Source: Chitinophaga cymbidii
Lineage (GTDB): Bacteria > Bacteroidota > Bacteroidia > Chitinophagales > Chitinophagaceae
Assembly (NCBI RefSeq): GCF_007992715.1
Contig: NZ_BKAU01000002.1
Span: forward strand, 372,001-436,000
Reading direction: 5' to 3'
Length of the DNA: 64,000 nucleotides
The translations under genes were made by a program, and so were the position numbers. This document shows, piece by piece, positions 9,526 through 17,591 of this stretch; position 1 is the stretch's first letter, and every line of letters begins with the position of its first letter. The notes beneath the pieces were generated by a model that did no database searches, was not told the DNA's origin, and saw nothing but the letters and a program-made list of their open reading frames with translations.

Positions 9526-10869
9526 GTGAAGAAATTTATTGAAACCATAAAGAACATCTGGAGCATCGAGGACCTGCGTAAGCGCATTCTCACCACGTTA
9601 TTGCTGGTACTGGTGTACCGTGTCGGTTCCTATATCACCCTTCCCGGTCTCGATCCCAATGCCCTGGCCAATTTCTCCGAGACTTCCCAGCAAGGCATCC
9701 TCGGCCTGTTCAATATGTTTGCCGGTGGTTCATTCTCCCGCGCTTCCATCTTTGCACTCGGCATCATGCCTTATATCTCGGCATCTATCGCCATTCAATT
9801 GCTGACGATCGCCGTTCCCTATTTCCAGAAATTGCAGAAAGAAGGAGACAGCGGCCGTAAGAAGATCAACCAGTACACCCGTCTGCTCACCGTGGTGGTG
9901 ACTGCTTTCCAGGCCAGCGCCTATGTGGCGTACCTGAGAGGGCAATCCGGCGGTGCGCTCATCGCGGAATACGGCAGCTTCATGTTCTGGCTTTCCACCA
10001 CTGTAGTGCTCACGGCGGGTACCCTGTTTGTGATGTGGCTCGGTGAAAAGATCACAGACAAAGGCATCGGTAACGGTACTTCCATTATCATCATGATGGG
10101 CATCCTTGCCCGTTTGCCTGAATCCCTGTTGCAGGAGCTTTCGCTCAAAACAACCGGCGCAGGCGGCGGCATGCTGCTGTTCCTGATAGAGATCGCATTC
10201 TTTATCCTCATCACCGTTGGCCTTATCCTGCTGGTACAAGGTACCCGCAAGATCCCGGTGAACTACGCAAAACGTATTGTTGGCAACAAGCAATATGGCG
10301 GCGTACGCCAGTTCATTCCCCTCAAGGTGAATGCAGCCGGTGTAATGCCCATCATCTTCGCCCAGGCCATTATGTTCATACCGGCGACCGCCATCGGTTT
10401 CGCCACAACAAGCGAAAGCGCTTCCGGCTTCATCCGCATCTTCAGCGATCATACCAATGGCTGGTATAACCTGATCTACGCGGTGCTGGTTGTGGTGTTC
10501 ACCTTCTTCTATACTGCATTGATCTTCAATCCCACCCAGATGGCGGACGAAATGAAACGCAACAACGGTTTCATCCCCGGCGTGAAACCCGGTAAGGCCA
10601 CAGCGGATTACATCGGTGCGGTAATGGACCGTATCACCCTTCCCGGAGCATTGTTCCTCGCACTGGTAGGTGTTCTCCCCGGCTTCGCCGCGGCGGTGGG
10701 CATCAACAGCGCGTTCGCCACCTTCTTCGGTGGTACCTCCCTGCTCATCATGGTAGGGGTGATCCTCGATACACTGCAACAGATCGAAAGCCAGCTGCTC
10801 ATGCGCCACTACGATGGCCTGATGAGCTCCGGCCGTATCAAGGGCAGGACCACCCCGGCCAACGCCTGA
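9526..10869 (+). CDS. secY: Protein translocase subunit SecY
   Basis: SecY is the channel of the Sec translocon in the inner membrane. The 447-residue protein begins MKKFIETIKNIWSIEDLRKR from a GTG codon. It shows the SecY signatures GIMPYISASIAIQLL (TM2) and the conserved IGNGTSIIIMMGI region; about ten membrane segments are visible. A short cytosolic C-terminus ends in RIKGRTTPANA. adk, often next in other bacteria, is absent; map follows directly. Confidence 0.98.
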   Translation: MKKFIETIKNIWSIEDLRKRILTTLLLVLVYRVGSYITLPGLDPNALANFSETSQQGILGLFNMFAGGSFSRASIFALGIMPYISASIAIQLLTIAVPYFQKLQKEGDSGRKKINQYTRLLTVVVTAFQASAYVAYLRGQSGGALIAEYGSFMFWLSTTVVLTAGTLFVMWLGEKITDKGIGNGTSIIIMMGILARLPESLLQELSLKTTGAGGGMLLFLIEIAFFILITVGLILLVQGTRKIPVNYAKRIVGNKQYGGVRQFIPLKVNAAGVMPIIFAQAIMFIPATAIGFATTSESASGFIRIFSDHTNGWYNLIYAVLVVVFTFFYTALIFNPTQMADEMKRNNGFIPGVKPGKATADYIGAVMDRITLPGALFLALVGVLPGFAAAVGINSAFATFFGGTSLLIMVGVILDTLQQIESQLLMRHYDGLMSSGRIKGRTTPANA

Positions 10870-10898
10870 GTGACACCGTCCGCATAAACGCATTCCAG

Positions 10899-10924
10899 CA
10901 GCCATCGGGAGTTCCTGATGGCTG
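10899..10924 (+). terminator. Hairpin between secY and map
   Basis: CAGCCATC and GATGGCTG form an 8-base stem with a 10-base loop, followed by TTGTATTTATT. This is a moderate terminator or attenuator separating secY from map, just upstream of the map promoter element. Confidence 0.45.
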
Positions 10925-10938
10925 TTGTATTTATTCCG

Positions 10939-10946
10939 TATTTTTG
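10939..10946 (+). promoter_or_regulatory. Candidate map promoter -7 element
   Basis: TATTTTTG matches TAnnTTTG exactly and ends 6 bases before the map ATG at 10953, so the predicted transcript would have almost no leader. Confidence 0.55.
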
Positions 10947-10952
10947 CAAGTT

Positions 10953-11759
10953 ATGATCCATTATAAAACGAAAGAAGAAATAGAGCTGATCCGGCACAGC
11001 GCCCAACTGGTCAGCGCTACGCTGGCCGAAGTGGCCCGGCAGCTGAAGCCCGGCATGAGCACCTTAGAGCTAGACGCCATCGCTGAAACCTTCATCCGCG
11101 ACCACGGCGCCGTTCCGTCTTTCAAGAACTACAAGGGATTTCCCGCCACCTGCTGCATTTCCGTCAATGAAGCCATTGTGCATGGAATACCCAACCAGTA
11201 TATTATCAAAGAGGGAGATATTGTTTCTGTGGACGTGGGCGTATATGCCAACGGGTTTCATGGGGACAGCGCCTATACCTTCGCCGTGGGAGAGGTGCCC
11301 GCGCATGTGCAGAAGCTGATCACCGCCACGAAGACCGCCCTGAACAAGGGGCTGGAGAAAGCTGTGGTGGGCAACAGGGTAGGGGATATCGCCTACGCCA
11401 TCCAGGAGTACGTGGAGAAGGAACGCGGATACGGCGTGGTGCGGGAGCTGGTAGGGCACGGCCTGGGGCGCAACCTGCACGAGGACCCGCAGGTGCCCAA
11501 CTACGGACGCCGTGGCAGCGGGGCCGTGCTGAAGGAAGGGCTGGTGATCGCCATCGAGCCGATGGTGAACCTCGGCACCCGGGAAGTGGAATACCTGGAA
11601 GATAACTGGACGGTGGTGACGAGGGACCGGAAGGTATCCGTACACTACGAGCATACCGTTGCCGTGATGAAAGGGAAACCGGATGTATTGTCCACTTTCG
11701 CGGACATCGAGCTGGCGGAAAAGGAAAATCCCGCATTGAGCATTGCGGTGCTGAACTAA
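10953..11759 (+). CDS. map: Methionine aminopeptidase, type I
   Basis: Removes the initiator methionine from nascent proteins with a dimetal centre. The 268-residue protein carries all five metal ligands of the pita-bread fold: the two Asp in VSVDVGVYANGFHGDSAYTF, the His in ELVGHGLGRNLHEDPQV, and the Glu in AIEPMVNLG and VHYEHTVAV. I chose the ATG at 10953 (MIHYKTKEEIE), which fits type I enzymes; an upstream in-frame TTG lies inside the promoter element. It is the last gene before the infA promoter region. Confidence 0.97.
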   Translation: MIHYKTKEEIELIRHSAQLVSATLAEVARQLKPGMSTLELDAIAETFIRDHGAVPSFKNYKGFPATCCISVNEAIVHGIPNQYIIKEGDIVSVDVGVYANGFHGDSAYTFAVGEVPAHVQKLITATKTALNKGLEKAVVGNRVGDIAYAIQEYVEKERGYGVVRELVGHGLGRNLHEDPQVPNYGRRGSGAVLKEGLVIAIEPMVNLGTREVEYLEDNWTVVTRDRKVSVHYEHTVAVMKGKPDVLSTFADIELAEKENPALSIAVLN

Positions 11760-11772
11760 GGGAATTAATGCC

Positions 11773-11780
11773 TATATTTG
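11773..11780 (+). promoter_or_regulatory. Candidate promoter upstream of infA leader
   Basis: TATATTTG matches TAnnTTTG exactly, 14 bases after the map stop codon. If used, it would give infA a leader of about 210 bases. No good -33 element is seen. Confidence 0.35.
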
Positions 11781-11901
11781 CCTTCCGGCTGGAAAAATGA
11801 CGTAACCCTGAAATTTCCCTGTATCGGAATTTCAAAATAGTCAATCTGTAAATGGCTGATATTTAATTACTTTCGATGGATCTGCGTGGCACTTCCGAAA
11901 G

Positions 11902-11910
11902 TTATCCACA
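11902..11910 (+). other. Single perfect DnaA box
   Basis: TTATCCACA equals the DnaA box consensus. It stands alone in the map-infA spacer with no AT-rich unwinding region or further boxes nearby, so it is not evidence for an origin. Confidence 0.3.
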
Positions 11911-11970
11911 TAATCAGGCATTTTGAAAGATTATTTAGTGTAATTTTTTCAGTTTAATAAACTTTTGTGG

Positions 11971-11978
11971 TATCTTTG
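11971..11978 (+). promoter_or_regulatory. Candidate infA/alpha-operon promoter
   Basis: TATCTTTG matches TAnnTTTG and ends 17 bases before the infA start, in an AT-rich spacer. It probably starts the infA-rpmJ-rpsM-rpsK-rpsD-rpoA-rplQ transcript. Confidence 0.6.
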
Positions 11979-11995
11979 CATTCCTAAAAATTTTT

Positions 11996-12214
11996 ATGGC
12001 GAAACAGGCACTCATTAAACAGGATGGTATTATTCTAGAAGCCTTATCAAATGCGATGTTCCGGGTAAAGCTGGAAAACGGTCACGAGATTCTGGCGACC
12101 ATTTCTGGAAAAATGAGAATGCACTATATCCGCATCCTGCCCGGCGACAAGGTGGGCGTAGAGATGAGCCCTTACGATTTAAGCAGGGGCCGTATAATTT
12201 TCAGGTACAAATAA
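11996..12214 (+). CDS. infA: Translation initiation factor IF-1
   Basis: IF-1 occupies the 30S A site during initiation. The 72-residue OB-fold protein begins [20 protein letters not shown] and has the family core [21 protein letters not shown] and [20 protein letters not shown], ending FRYK. It heads the alpha operon and is followed by rpmJ. Confidence 0.98.
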   Translation: MAKQALIKQDGIILEALSNAMFRVKLENGHEILATISGKMRMHYIRILPGDKVGVEMSPYDLSRGRIIFRYK

Positions 12215-12247
12215 GCAAAACGCTGATCGATTTATAACATTTGACTC

Positions 12248-12364
12248 ATGAAAGTAAGAGCTTCCATCAAGAAAAGAAGTGCAGACTGCAAAATTGTTCG
12301 CCGCAAAGGTAAACTGCTGGTGATCAATAAAAAGAATCCCCGTTTTAAGCAACGTCAGGGTTAA
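12248..12364 (+). CDS. rpmJ: 50S ribosomal protein L36 (zinc-free type)
   Basis: A 38-codon gene, [20 protein letters not shown]..., ending FKQRQG. L36 is the smallest large-subunit protein. Of the zinc ligands of the C+ form (C11, C14, C27, H32), only C14 remains; positions 11 and 27 are Ser and Asn and the histidine is Arg. This is therefore a C- paralogue that does not bind zinc. It lies between infA and rpsM, the normal place. Confidence 0.95.
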   Translation: MKVRASIKKRSADCKIVRRKGKLLVINKKNPRFKQRQG

Positions 12365-12407
12365 TCTGCATTTTGAACATTTAAGAATTATAAATTAAAC
12401 AATTAAT

Positions 12408-12788
12408 ATGGCACGTATAGCCGGTATTGATCTTCCTAAAAACAAAAGAGGCGAAATTGGTTTGCAATATATCTACGGTATAGGACATTCCACCGCCCAG
12501 TATATCCTGGAGAAAGCAGGCATTGATTTGAATAAAAAGGTGAAAGACTGGAACGACGACGATCAGGCCGCCATCCGGAATATCATCAATAACGAACTGA
12601 AGGTAGAAGGTCAGCTCCGTTCTGAAGTTCAGATGAACATCAAGCGTCTGCTGGATATCGCCTGCTACCGTGGTCTTCGTCACAGGAAGGGTCTGCCGGT
12701 AAGAGGTCAGCGTACACGTACCAACAGCCGCACCAGGAAAGGTAAGCGTAAAACCGTTGCTGGTAAAAAGAAGGCACCGAAGAAATAG
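12408..12788 (+). CDS. rpsM: 30S ribosomal protein S13
   Basis: S13 forms inter-subunit bridges B1a and B1b and contacts P-site tRNA. The 126-residue protein begins [20 protein letters not shown], has the helix-two-turn-helix [19 protein letters not shown], and the signature [20 protein letters not shown] followed by a lysine-rich tail ending KKAPKK. Confidence 0.98.
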   Translation: MARIAGIDLPKNKRGEIGLQYIYGIGHSTAQYILEKAGIDLNKKVKDWNDDDQAAIRNIINNELKVEGQLRSEVQMNIKRLLDIACYRGLRHRKGLPVRGQRTRTNSRTRKGKRKTVAGKKKAPKK

Positions 12789-12896
12789 TAAGATCCCTTT
12801 GCAGGTATCCCTTTATCCAGATCCGGGGACGTGCAGCATGAAGGGTTTTTATATCAACAGGGATTTGGAATTTCATAGTTGGAATTATAACGAATT

Positions 12897-13295
12897 ATGG
12901 CAAAAGCAACTAATACAAAAGCTGCCGCTAAAAAGAGGGTAGTAAAGGTGGATAACTACGGAGATGTACATATCTCCGCAAGTTTCAACAACATCATTGT
13001 CAGCATCACCAACAAGCAGGGTCAGGTGATCTCCTGGTCTTCTGCCGGTAAGATGGGCTTCAAGGGTTCTAAGAAGAATACCCCGTATGCCGCTCAACTG
13101 GCCGCTTCCGATGCAGCAAAAACCGCTTTTGACGCAGGTCTGAAAAGAGCAGATGTATTTGTAAAAGGTCCCGGCGCCGGCCGTGAGAGCGCAATCCGCG
13201 CCATCTCCAACTCCGGCATCGAGGTAACCCTCATCAAAGATGTGACGCCGCTTCCTCACAACGGTTGCCGTCCTCCCAAGAAAAGAAGGGTATAG
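12897..13295 (+). CDS. rpsK: 30S ribosomal protein S11
   Basis: S11 lies on the platform near the mRNA exit. The 132-residue protein has a short Bacteroidota-like extension ([15 protein letters not shown]) and then the family core [20 protein letters not shown], the [16 protein letters not shown] signature, and the basic C-terminus [13 protein letters not shown]. It is followed by a 169-base AT-rich spacer before rpsD. Confidence 0.98.
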   Translation: MAKATNTKAAAKKRVVKVDNYGDVHISASFNNIIVSITNKQGQVISWSSAGKMGFKGSKKNTPYAAQLAASDAAKTAFDAGLKRADVFVKGPGAGRESAIRAISNSGIEVTLIKDVTPLPHNGCRPPKKRRV

Positions 13296-13464
13296 TCAAC
13301 GCACTTTCGATACGAATTATCCTTACAATTAAACATTTGTATGGGGTAATTCGTATTTGTAATGTATAATTTGATATATTTATTAATCACAAGTGGGTGT
13401 GCGATCGAATTTTAAGATTTTTAAATGAGCGTACACCGGAACTTAAAAATCTGAACCAGACAAC

Positions 13465-14070
13465 ATGGCAAGGTACACAGGTCCAAAGACCAAGATCTCC
13501 AGAATCTTTGGAGAGCCTATCTTAGGCAACGGCAAATACTTAGGCAAGAACAGCAACCCTCCCGGCCAGCACGGTGCGCAACGCAAACGTAAGCAACTGG
13601 GCGAGTATGCATTGCAGCTGAGAGAAAAACAAAAAGCAAAATACACTTATGGTGTGCTCGAGCGCCAGTTCCGTAACCTCTTTGAGGAAGCGAACCGCAG
13701 AAAAGGCGTAACCGGTGAGGTATTGATCAAACTGCTCGAAGCCCGCCTGGACAACACCGTATTCCGAATGGGCATCGCGCCTTCCCGTCCCGCTGCACGT
13801 CAGCTGGTGGCACACAAGCACGTAACCGTGAACGGCGTAGTGGTGAACATCCCTTCTTATCAACTGCAACCCGGTGATGTTATCGGTCTGAAAGACAAGA
13901 CCGCCGGTAACACCTCCCTGACCAGCGCCATCCGCGGCAAGAACCCGAAGTTCAGCTGGCTGGACTGGAACGAAAAGGATATGAAAGGTACTTTCATCGC
14001 ATATCCTGAAAGAGAAAGCGTTCCTGAGAACATCAAGGAACAGCTGATCGTAGAATTGTACTCCAAGTAA
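13465..14070 (+). CDS. rpsD: 30S ribosomal protein S4
   Basis: S4 is a primary 16S rRNA binder at the mRNA entry site. The 201-residue protein begins MARYTGPKTKISRIFGEPIL and lacks the N-terminal zinc cysteines. The S4 RNA-binding domain is at LEARLDNTVFRMGIAPSRPA and QLVAHKHVTVNGVVVNIPSY. It sits just upstream of rpoA, as in most bacteria. Confidence 0.98.
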   Translation: MARYTGPKTKISRIFGEPILGNGKYLGKNSNPPGQHGAQRKRKQLGEYALQLREKQKAKYTYGVLERQFRNLFEEANRRKGVTGEVLIKLLEARLDNTVFRMGIAPSRPAARQLVAHKHVTVNGVVVNIPSYQLQPGDVIGLKDKTAGNTSLTSAIRGKNPKFSWLDWNEKDMKGTFIAYPERESVPENIKEQLIVELYSK

Positions 14071-14075
14071 TACAT

Positions 14076-14100
14076 TATAGCCACCGGACAGGTGGCTATA
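14076..14100 (+). other. Intercistronic hairpin rpsD-rpoA
   Basis: TATAGCCACC and GGTGGCTATA form a perfect 10-base stem with a GGACA loop, six bases after the rpsD stop. No U-tract follows. Confidence 0.55.
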
Positions 14101-14146
14101 GCTATATAACTAAACATTAGTTAAAACTCATAAATCAAGCATATCA

Positions 14147-15142
14147 ATGGCAATTCTTAATTTCCAAAAGCCTGACAAGATCGTTTTGCAGAAGTCAACC
14201 GACTTTGAAGCTCAATTCGAATTCCGTCCATTAGAACCAGGTTACGGTGTGACAATCGGTAACGCGCTCCGCCGTGTGCTGTTGTCTTCTCTGGAAGGCT
14301 ATGCCATTGTGGGAATAAAGATTGAAGGCGCCGATCACGAGTTTGCTACACTGAAAGGGATCACGGAAGACGTAACCGAGATCATCCTCAACCTGAAACA
14401 GGTACGTTTCAAGAAGATCGTTGAGAATGAAGTAGGCAGCGAAAAGATCCAGATCTCTATCAAGGGTAAAACAGAGTTTCGTGCAGACATGATCGAGAAA
14501 GCAACCAATTCTTTCCAGATCATGAACCCCGAGCTGCTGATCTGCACCCTGGACCCCTCTGCGAAGCTGGACATCGAACTGACCATCGGCAAAGGCCGCG
14601 GTTATGTTCCCGCTGAAGAGAACAGGCCCAAGGATGCCATCTTCGGTTACATCGCCATCGACTCCGTATTTACACCCATCAAGAACGTTAAATACAGCAT
14701 CGAAAATACCCGTGTGGAACAGAAAACGGACTACGAGAAGCTGATCATGGAAGTGATCACCGACGGTACCATCCACCCGGAAGAAGCCGTGAAACAGGCT
14801 TCCCGCATCCTGATCCAGCACCTGATGATCATCACCGACGAGAACATCAGCTTCGATACCAAGGACACGGAAAAAGAAGATGTAGTAGACGAACAGACAC
14901 TGCAGCTGCGCAAGATCCTGAAAACCCCGCTGGAAGATCTGGACCTGAGCGTACGCGCATTCAACTGTCTGAAAGCCGCGAAGATCAACTCCCTGAGCGA
15001 GCTGGTGCAATACGAACAGGAGGAACTGATGAAATTCAGGAACTTCGGTCAGAAATCACTCAGCGAGATCGAGCAGGTGCTCGGCGAAAGAGGTCTCCAC
15101 TTCGGTATGGACCTGTCCAAACTGAAACTGGACGAAGAATAA
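14147..15142 (+). CDS. rpoA: DNA-directed RNA polymerase subunit alpha
   Basis: The alpha dimer nucleates core polymerase assembly. The 331-residue protein has the N-terminal dimerisation and insert domain ([38 protein letters not shown] region) and the C-terminal DNA-contacting domain with [20 protein letters not shown] and [20 protein letters not shown]. Length is normal. A hairpin follows the stop codon before rplQ. Confidence 0.98.
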   Translation: MAILNFQKPDKIVLQKSTDFEAQFEFRPLEPGYGVTIGNALRRVLLSSLEGYAIVGIKIEGADHEFATLKGITEDVTEIILNLKQVRFKKIVENEVGSEKIQISIKGKTEFRADMIEKATNSFQIMNPELLICTLDPSAKLDIELTIGKGRGYVPAEENRPKDAIFGYIAIDSVFTPIKNVKYSIENTRVEQKTDYEKLIMEVITDGTIHPEEAVKQASRILIQHLMIITDENISFDTKDTEKEDVVDEQTLQLRKILKTPLEDLDLSVRAFNCLKAAKINSLSELVQYEQEELMKFRNFGQKSLSEIEQVLGERGLHFGMDLSKLKLDEE

Positions 15143-15156
15143 AATCTGTATAACTC

Positions 15157-15188
15157 AAATCACGGTGGCCGTTTGGCTTCCGTGATTT
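15157..15188 (+). other. Hairpin between rpoA and rplQ
   Basis: AAATCACGG and CCGTGATTT form a 9-base stem, with a small inner stem in the 14-base loop, followed by GTATTTTATAAC. It resembles a weak terminator or attenuator. Confidence 0.5.
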
Positions 15189-15252
15189 GTATTTTATAAC
15201 AAGTACCTTGTAATTCCTGACACGGTGCAAGGGAACACAAACAAACAAAGTC

Positions 15253-15756
15253 ATGCGTCACGGAGTAAAATTAAACAGGCTGAGCCGTACTTCCGCTCAC
15301 CGTAAAAGCCTGATGAGCAACCTGGCGATCGAACTGATCAGCCACAAGCGCATTCAGACCACCTTAGCAAAAGCAAAAGCACTGCGCGTTTACATCGAAC
15401 CGCTGTTAACCCGTGCTAAAACAGACGATACTCACAACCGCCGTATCGTTTTCAGCTACCTGCAGGATAAAGAATCCATCAAGGAACTGTTCGGCGTGAT
15501 CTCTGAAAAGATCGCCAACCGTCCCGGTGGTTATACCCGCATCATCAAGCTGGGCAAACGTATTGGTGACAACGCCGAAGTAGCCCTGATAGAACTGGTA
15601 GACTTCAACGAGATCTACGGTAAAACCGCTGCAGAAGAAAAAGCGCCGGCCAAGAAAACCCGTCGTGCTGGTGGTAGCAAGAAGAAAGCAGAAGAAAAAG
15701 CTGCTGAAGCTGAAGCTCCCGCTGCGCCCGCTGCAGAAGAGAAAGCTGCTGAATAG
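15253..15756 (+). CDS. rplQ: 50S ribosomal protein L17 with Ala/Glu/Lys tail
   Basis: L17 is at the tunnel-exit side of the 50S subunit. The first 120 residues are typical ([20 protein letters not shown], then [20 protein letters not shown]). About 45 extra C-terminal residues are rich in A, E, K and P ([18 protein letters not shown]), a low-complexity extension. It closes the alpha operon and is followed by a strong terminator. Confidence 0.97.
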   Translation: MRHGVKLNRLSRTSAHRKSLMSNLAIELISHKRIQTTLAKAKALRVYIEPLLTRAKTDDTHNRRIVFSYLQDKESIKELFGVISEKIANRPGGYTRIIKLGKRIGDNAEVALIELVDFNEIYGKTAAEEKAPAKKTRRAGGSKKKAEEKAAEAEAPAAPAAEEKAAE

Positions 15757-15780
15757 TTTTTCTGAAACTAGTTATATTAG

Positions 15781-15814
15781 AGGGATGAAGTGCCACACTT
15801 CATCCCTTTTTTTA
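15781..15814 (+). terminator. Terminator of the ribosomal/alpha operon
   Basis: AGGGATGAAGTG and CACTTCATCCCT form a perfect 12-base stem with a CCA loop, directly followed by seven T. A textbook intrinsic terminator 24 bases after rplQ. Confidence 0.9.
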
Positions 15815-15832
15815 TCCCTGTAAACCTGGAAT

Positions 15833-16639
15833 ATGTATTACCTGAAATGCAATCACTGCGGCCATACCAACGCCCTGAAATCCGAATACGTCACCTTCTG
15901 TGCGTCCTGCTCAAAGAAAATGGCCAATAGCTATGCCGATTGGAAACAACGGAATCCCGAAGGAAATTTTGCGTCTTATTGCGAAGCGGTGGGCGTTACA
16001 GAAAACGAGCCGGGAAAACCGGTGAAAAGGAAACGGTTTTACTGGGATACCCGGAAAGTGGTGATCGCTGTTGTAGCGGTGCTGATCTCCGCGGCAGGCG
16101 GATTGGCCGTGGAAAAATGGGTCAAAGGAAATTTCGGCGTGGGAAAAGTGCCGGAGGCATGGCTCACCAGCGAATGGCGGGCATTTAGTACGCCCAGGGG
16201 CATTGGGGAGATCGCCACGCCCACAGCGCTGCATCCGTTTGAACTGCCGCCGTCCGCGCAAATGGAGTACCTCGAGTTTATAGAACCTTACCGGAGCGAT
16301 TCCACCATACTGCTGCAGATCGCTATGACCGAGTTTGAATGCAAGCCCGGCGTGGAGCCCTCCCTCGAGGGAGCTGCCGCCGGCGCGATCAATGAAATGC
16401 GGAAAAATGTGCGTGATTTTGATTATGAAGAGGTAAACCTTGAAGTATCGGGAGAGAAAGCCATCCGGCAAACAGGAAAGTACCGGCAGATGCTGCTAAG
16501 TAATGTACTGTTCCGGAACCTGCTCATCCTGAAAGGCCAGCGGCTGGTACAGGTGCTGGTCATCTACCCGGCAAGGGACAAAACCGCCGAAGAAGTCGCC
16601 GAACGGATAATTAATTCGGTCAAACTGAAAAATATATAA
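15833..16639 (+). CDS. Zinc-ribbon single-pass membrane protein (paralogue 1)
   Basis: I do not recognise a named family. The 268-residue protein has an N-terminal zinc ribbon (C6-x2-C9 and C23-x2-C26) and a basic stretch (KPVKRKRFYWDTRK). One hydrophobic segment (about residues 75-92, VVIAVVAVLISAAGGLAV) leads to an outward domain of about 170 residues without enzyme motifs. The next gene encodes a protein of the same length and layout starting with nearly identical residues, so this is a tandem duplication. The distance to it is 49 bases. Cytosolic metal or redox sensing linked to a periplasmic domain is a possibility only. Confidence 0.85.
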   Translation: MYYLKCNHCGHTNALKSEYVTFCASCSKKMANSYADWKQRNPEGNFASYCEAVGVTENEPGKPVKRKRFYWDTRKVVIAVVAVLISAAGGLAVEKWVKGNFGVGKVPEAWLTSEWRAFSTPRGIGEIATPTALHPFELPPSAQMEYLEFIEPYRSDSTILLQIAMTEFECKPGVEPSLEGAAAGAINEMRKNVRDFDYEEVNLEVSGEKAIRQTGKYRQMLLSNVLFRNLLILKGQRLVQVLVIYPARDKTAEEVAERIINSVKLKNI

Positions 16640-16688
16640 AATAAAACCATAATTTAGTGGCATAGCCTATGTAAACGCCCATATACCT

Positions 16689-17495
16689 ATGTATTACCTG
16701 AAATGCAGCCACTGCGCGGAATACAGCGCATTAAAATCCGAATACATCACGTTTTGCGACCACTGCGGCAAGAAACTACCGGTTTCGTATGCCACCTGGA
16801 AGCCGGCGCACCCGGAAGGCGATTTCGAAGATTTCCGGAAAGCCACCGGCATCACGGCGGCGGAGTACCAGGCGCTCATGAAAAGGCGCTACCGGACCGG
16901 TTTTGACCTCCGGAAAAAGACCGCGCTGATTACGGGGCTGGTGATACTGCTGGCTTTCAGCGCCCTCGGGGCCTGGTACGGGCCTTCCCTCGTTAAGATG
17001 CTGCGGGAGCCCGCCGTTTCCCCGGCTTTGCTGGAAACGGCCAGCTGGCGGACTTTCAGGGGCAATGTGCTGCAGGTGCAGACCCCCCTGTCCCTCACCC
17101 CCGTCAATACCAAAGACGCCCCCAACATGCGGATCAAAGCCTTCAAAGGAGGCTCCAGAACGGAAGGGCTGGTCATCCAGATGCAGGAAGCCGTTTACCT
17201 CGCGGATGCGGATATAAAGCTGGAACCCGTGGCCGGTGAAGTAGCGGAAACGCTGAGCAACCTGCCAAACATCTCCCGGTTCACCATGAAAGAACAGCTG
17301 CTGGAAATATCCGGCAAAAAAGCCGTGTGGCAGCGCGGCAGCTACGTTTACCAGCAGACGGCGGAGATGGAATTCAACAGCCTGGTGGTGGTGCAGGGAG
17401 GCACCCGGGTGCAGGTGCTGGTCACTTACCGGAGGAATGATCAGACCGGGCAGCAGGTGGCTGAAAAAGTCATGCGGTCCGCCCGCCTGAATTGA
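16689..17495 (+). CDS. Zinc-ribbon single-pass membrane protein (paralogue 2)
   Basis: Second copy of the pair, also 268 residues. It shares the start MYYLKC-x-H-C, the cysteine spacing C6, C9, C23, C26, the segment ALKSEYITFC and the PEG-[ND]F motif; the membrane segment lies at about residues 77-96 (LITGLVILLAFSALGAW). The outward domains are clearly divergent but end in the same way (VQVLVTYRRNDQTGQQVAEKV against VQVLVIYPARDKTAEEVAER). Function unknown. The spacing suggests one transcript with paralogue 1. Confidence 0.85.
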   Translation: MYYLKCSHCAEYSALKSEYITFCDHCGKKLPVSYATWKPAHPEGDFEDFRKATGITAAEYQALMKRRYRTGFDLRKKTALITGLVILLAFSALGAWYGPSLVKMLREPAVSPALLETASWRTFRGNVLQVQTPLSLTPVNTKDAPNMRIKAFKGGSRTEGLVIQMQEAVYLADADIKLEPVAGEVAETLSNLPNISRFTMKEQLLEISGKKAVWQRGSYVYQQTAEMEFNSLVVVQGGTRVQVLVTYRRNDQTGQQVAEKVMRSARLN

Positions 17496-17529
17496 ATAAT
17501 TTTTCTGCTCAAAATTCATCTTCATGCCC

Positions 17530-17537
17530 TAACTTTG
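17530..17537 (+). promoter_or_regulatory. Candidate carA promoter -7 element
   Basis: TAACTTTG matches TAnnTTTG and ends 54 bases before the carA start codon. Confidence 0.5.
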
Positions 17538-17591
17538 CACAGTTTTAACCGTTCCCTCCGGGGAACATAAAAAAAGAAAGGGTAAGAAGAA

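Noticed and set aside
9730..10905. 391-codon antisense frame across secY
   Set aside because: Opposite to a clear secY; the predicted protein is His- and Glu-rich without domains.
11902..11910. Replication origin
   Set aside because: A single DnaA box without further boxes, a DnaA gene or an unwinding region is not enough.
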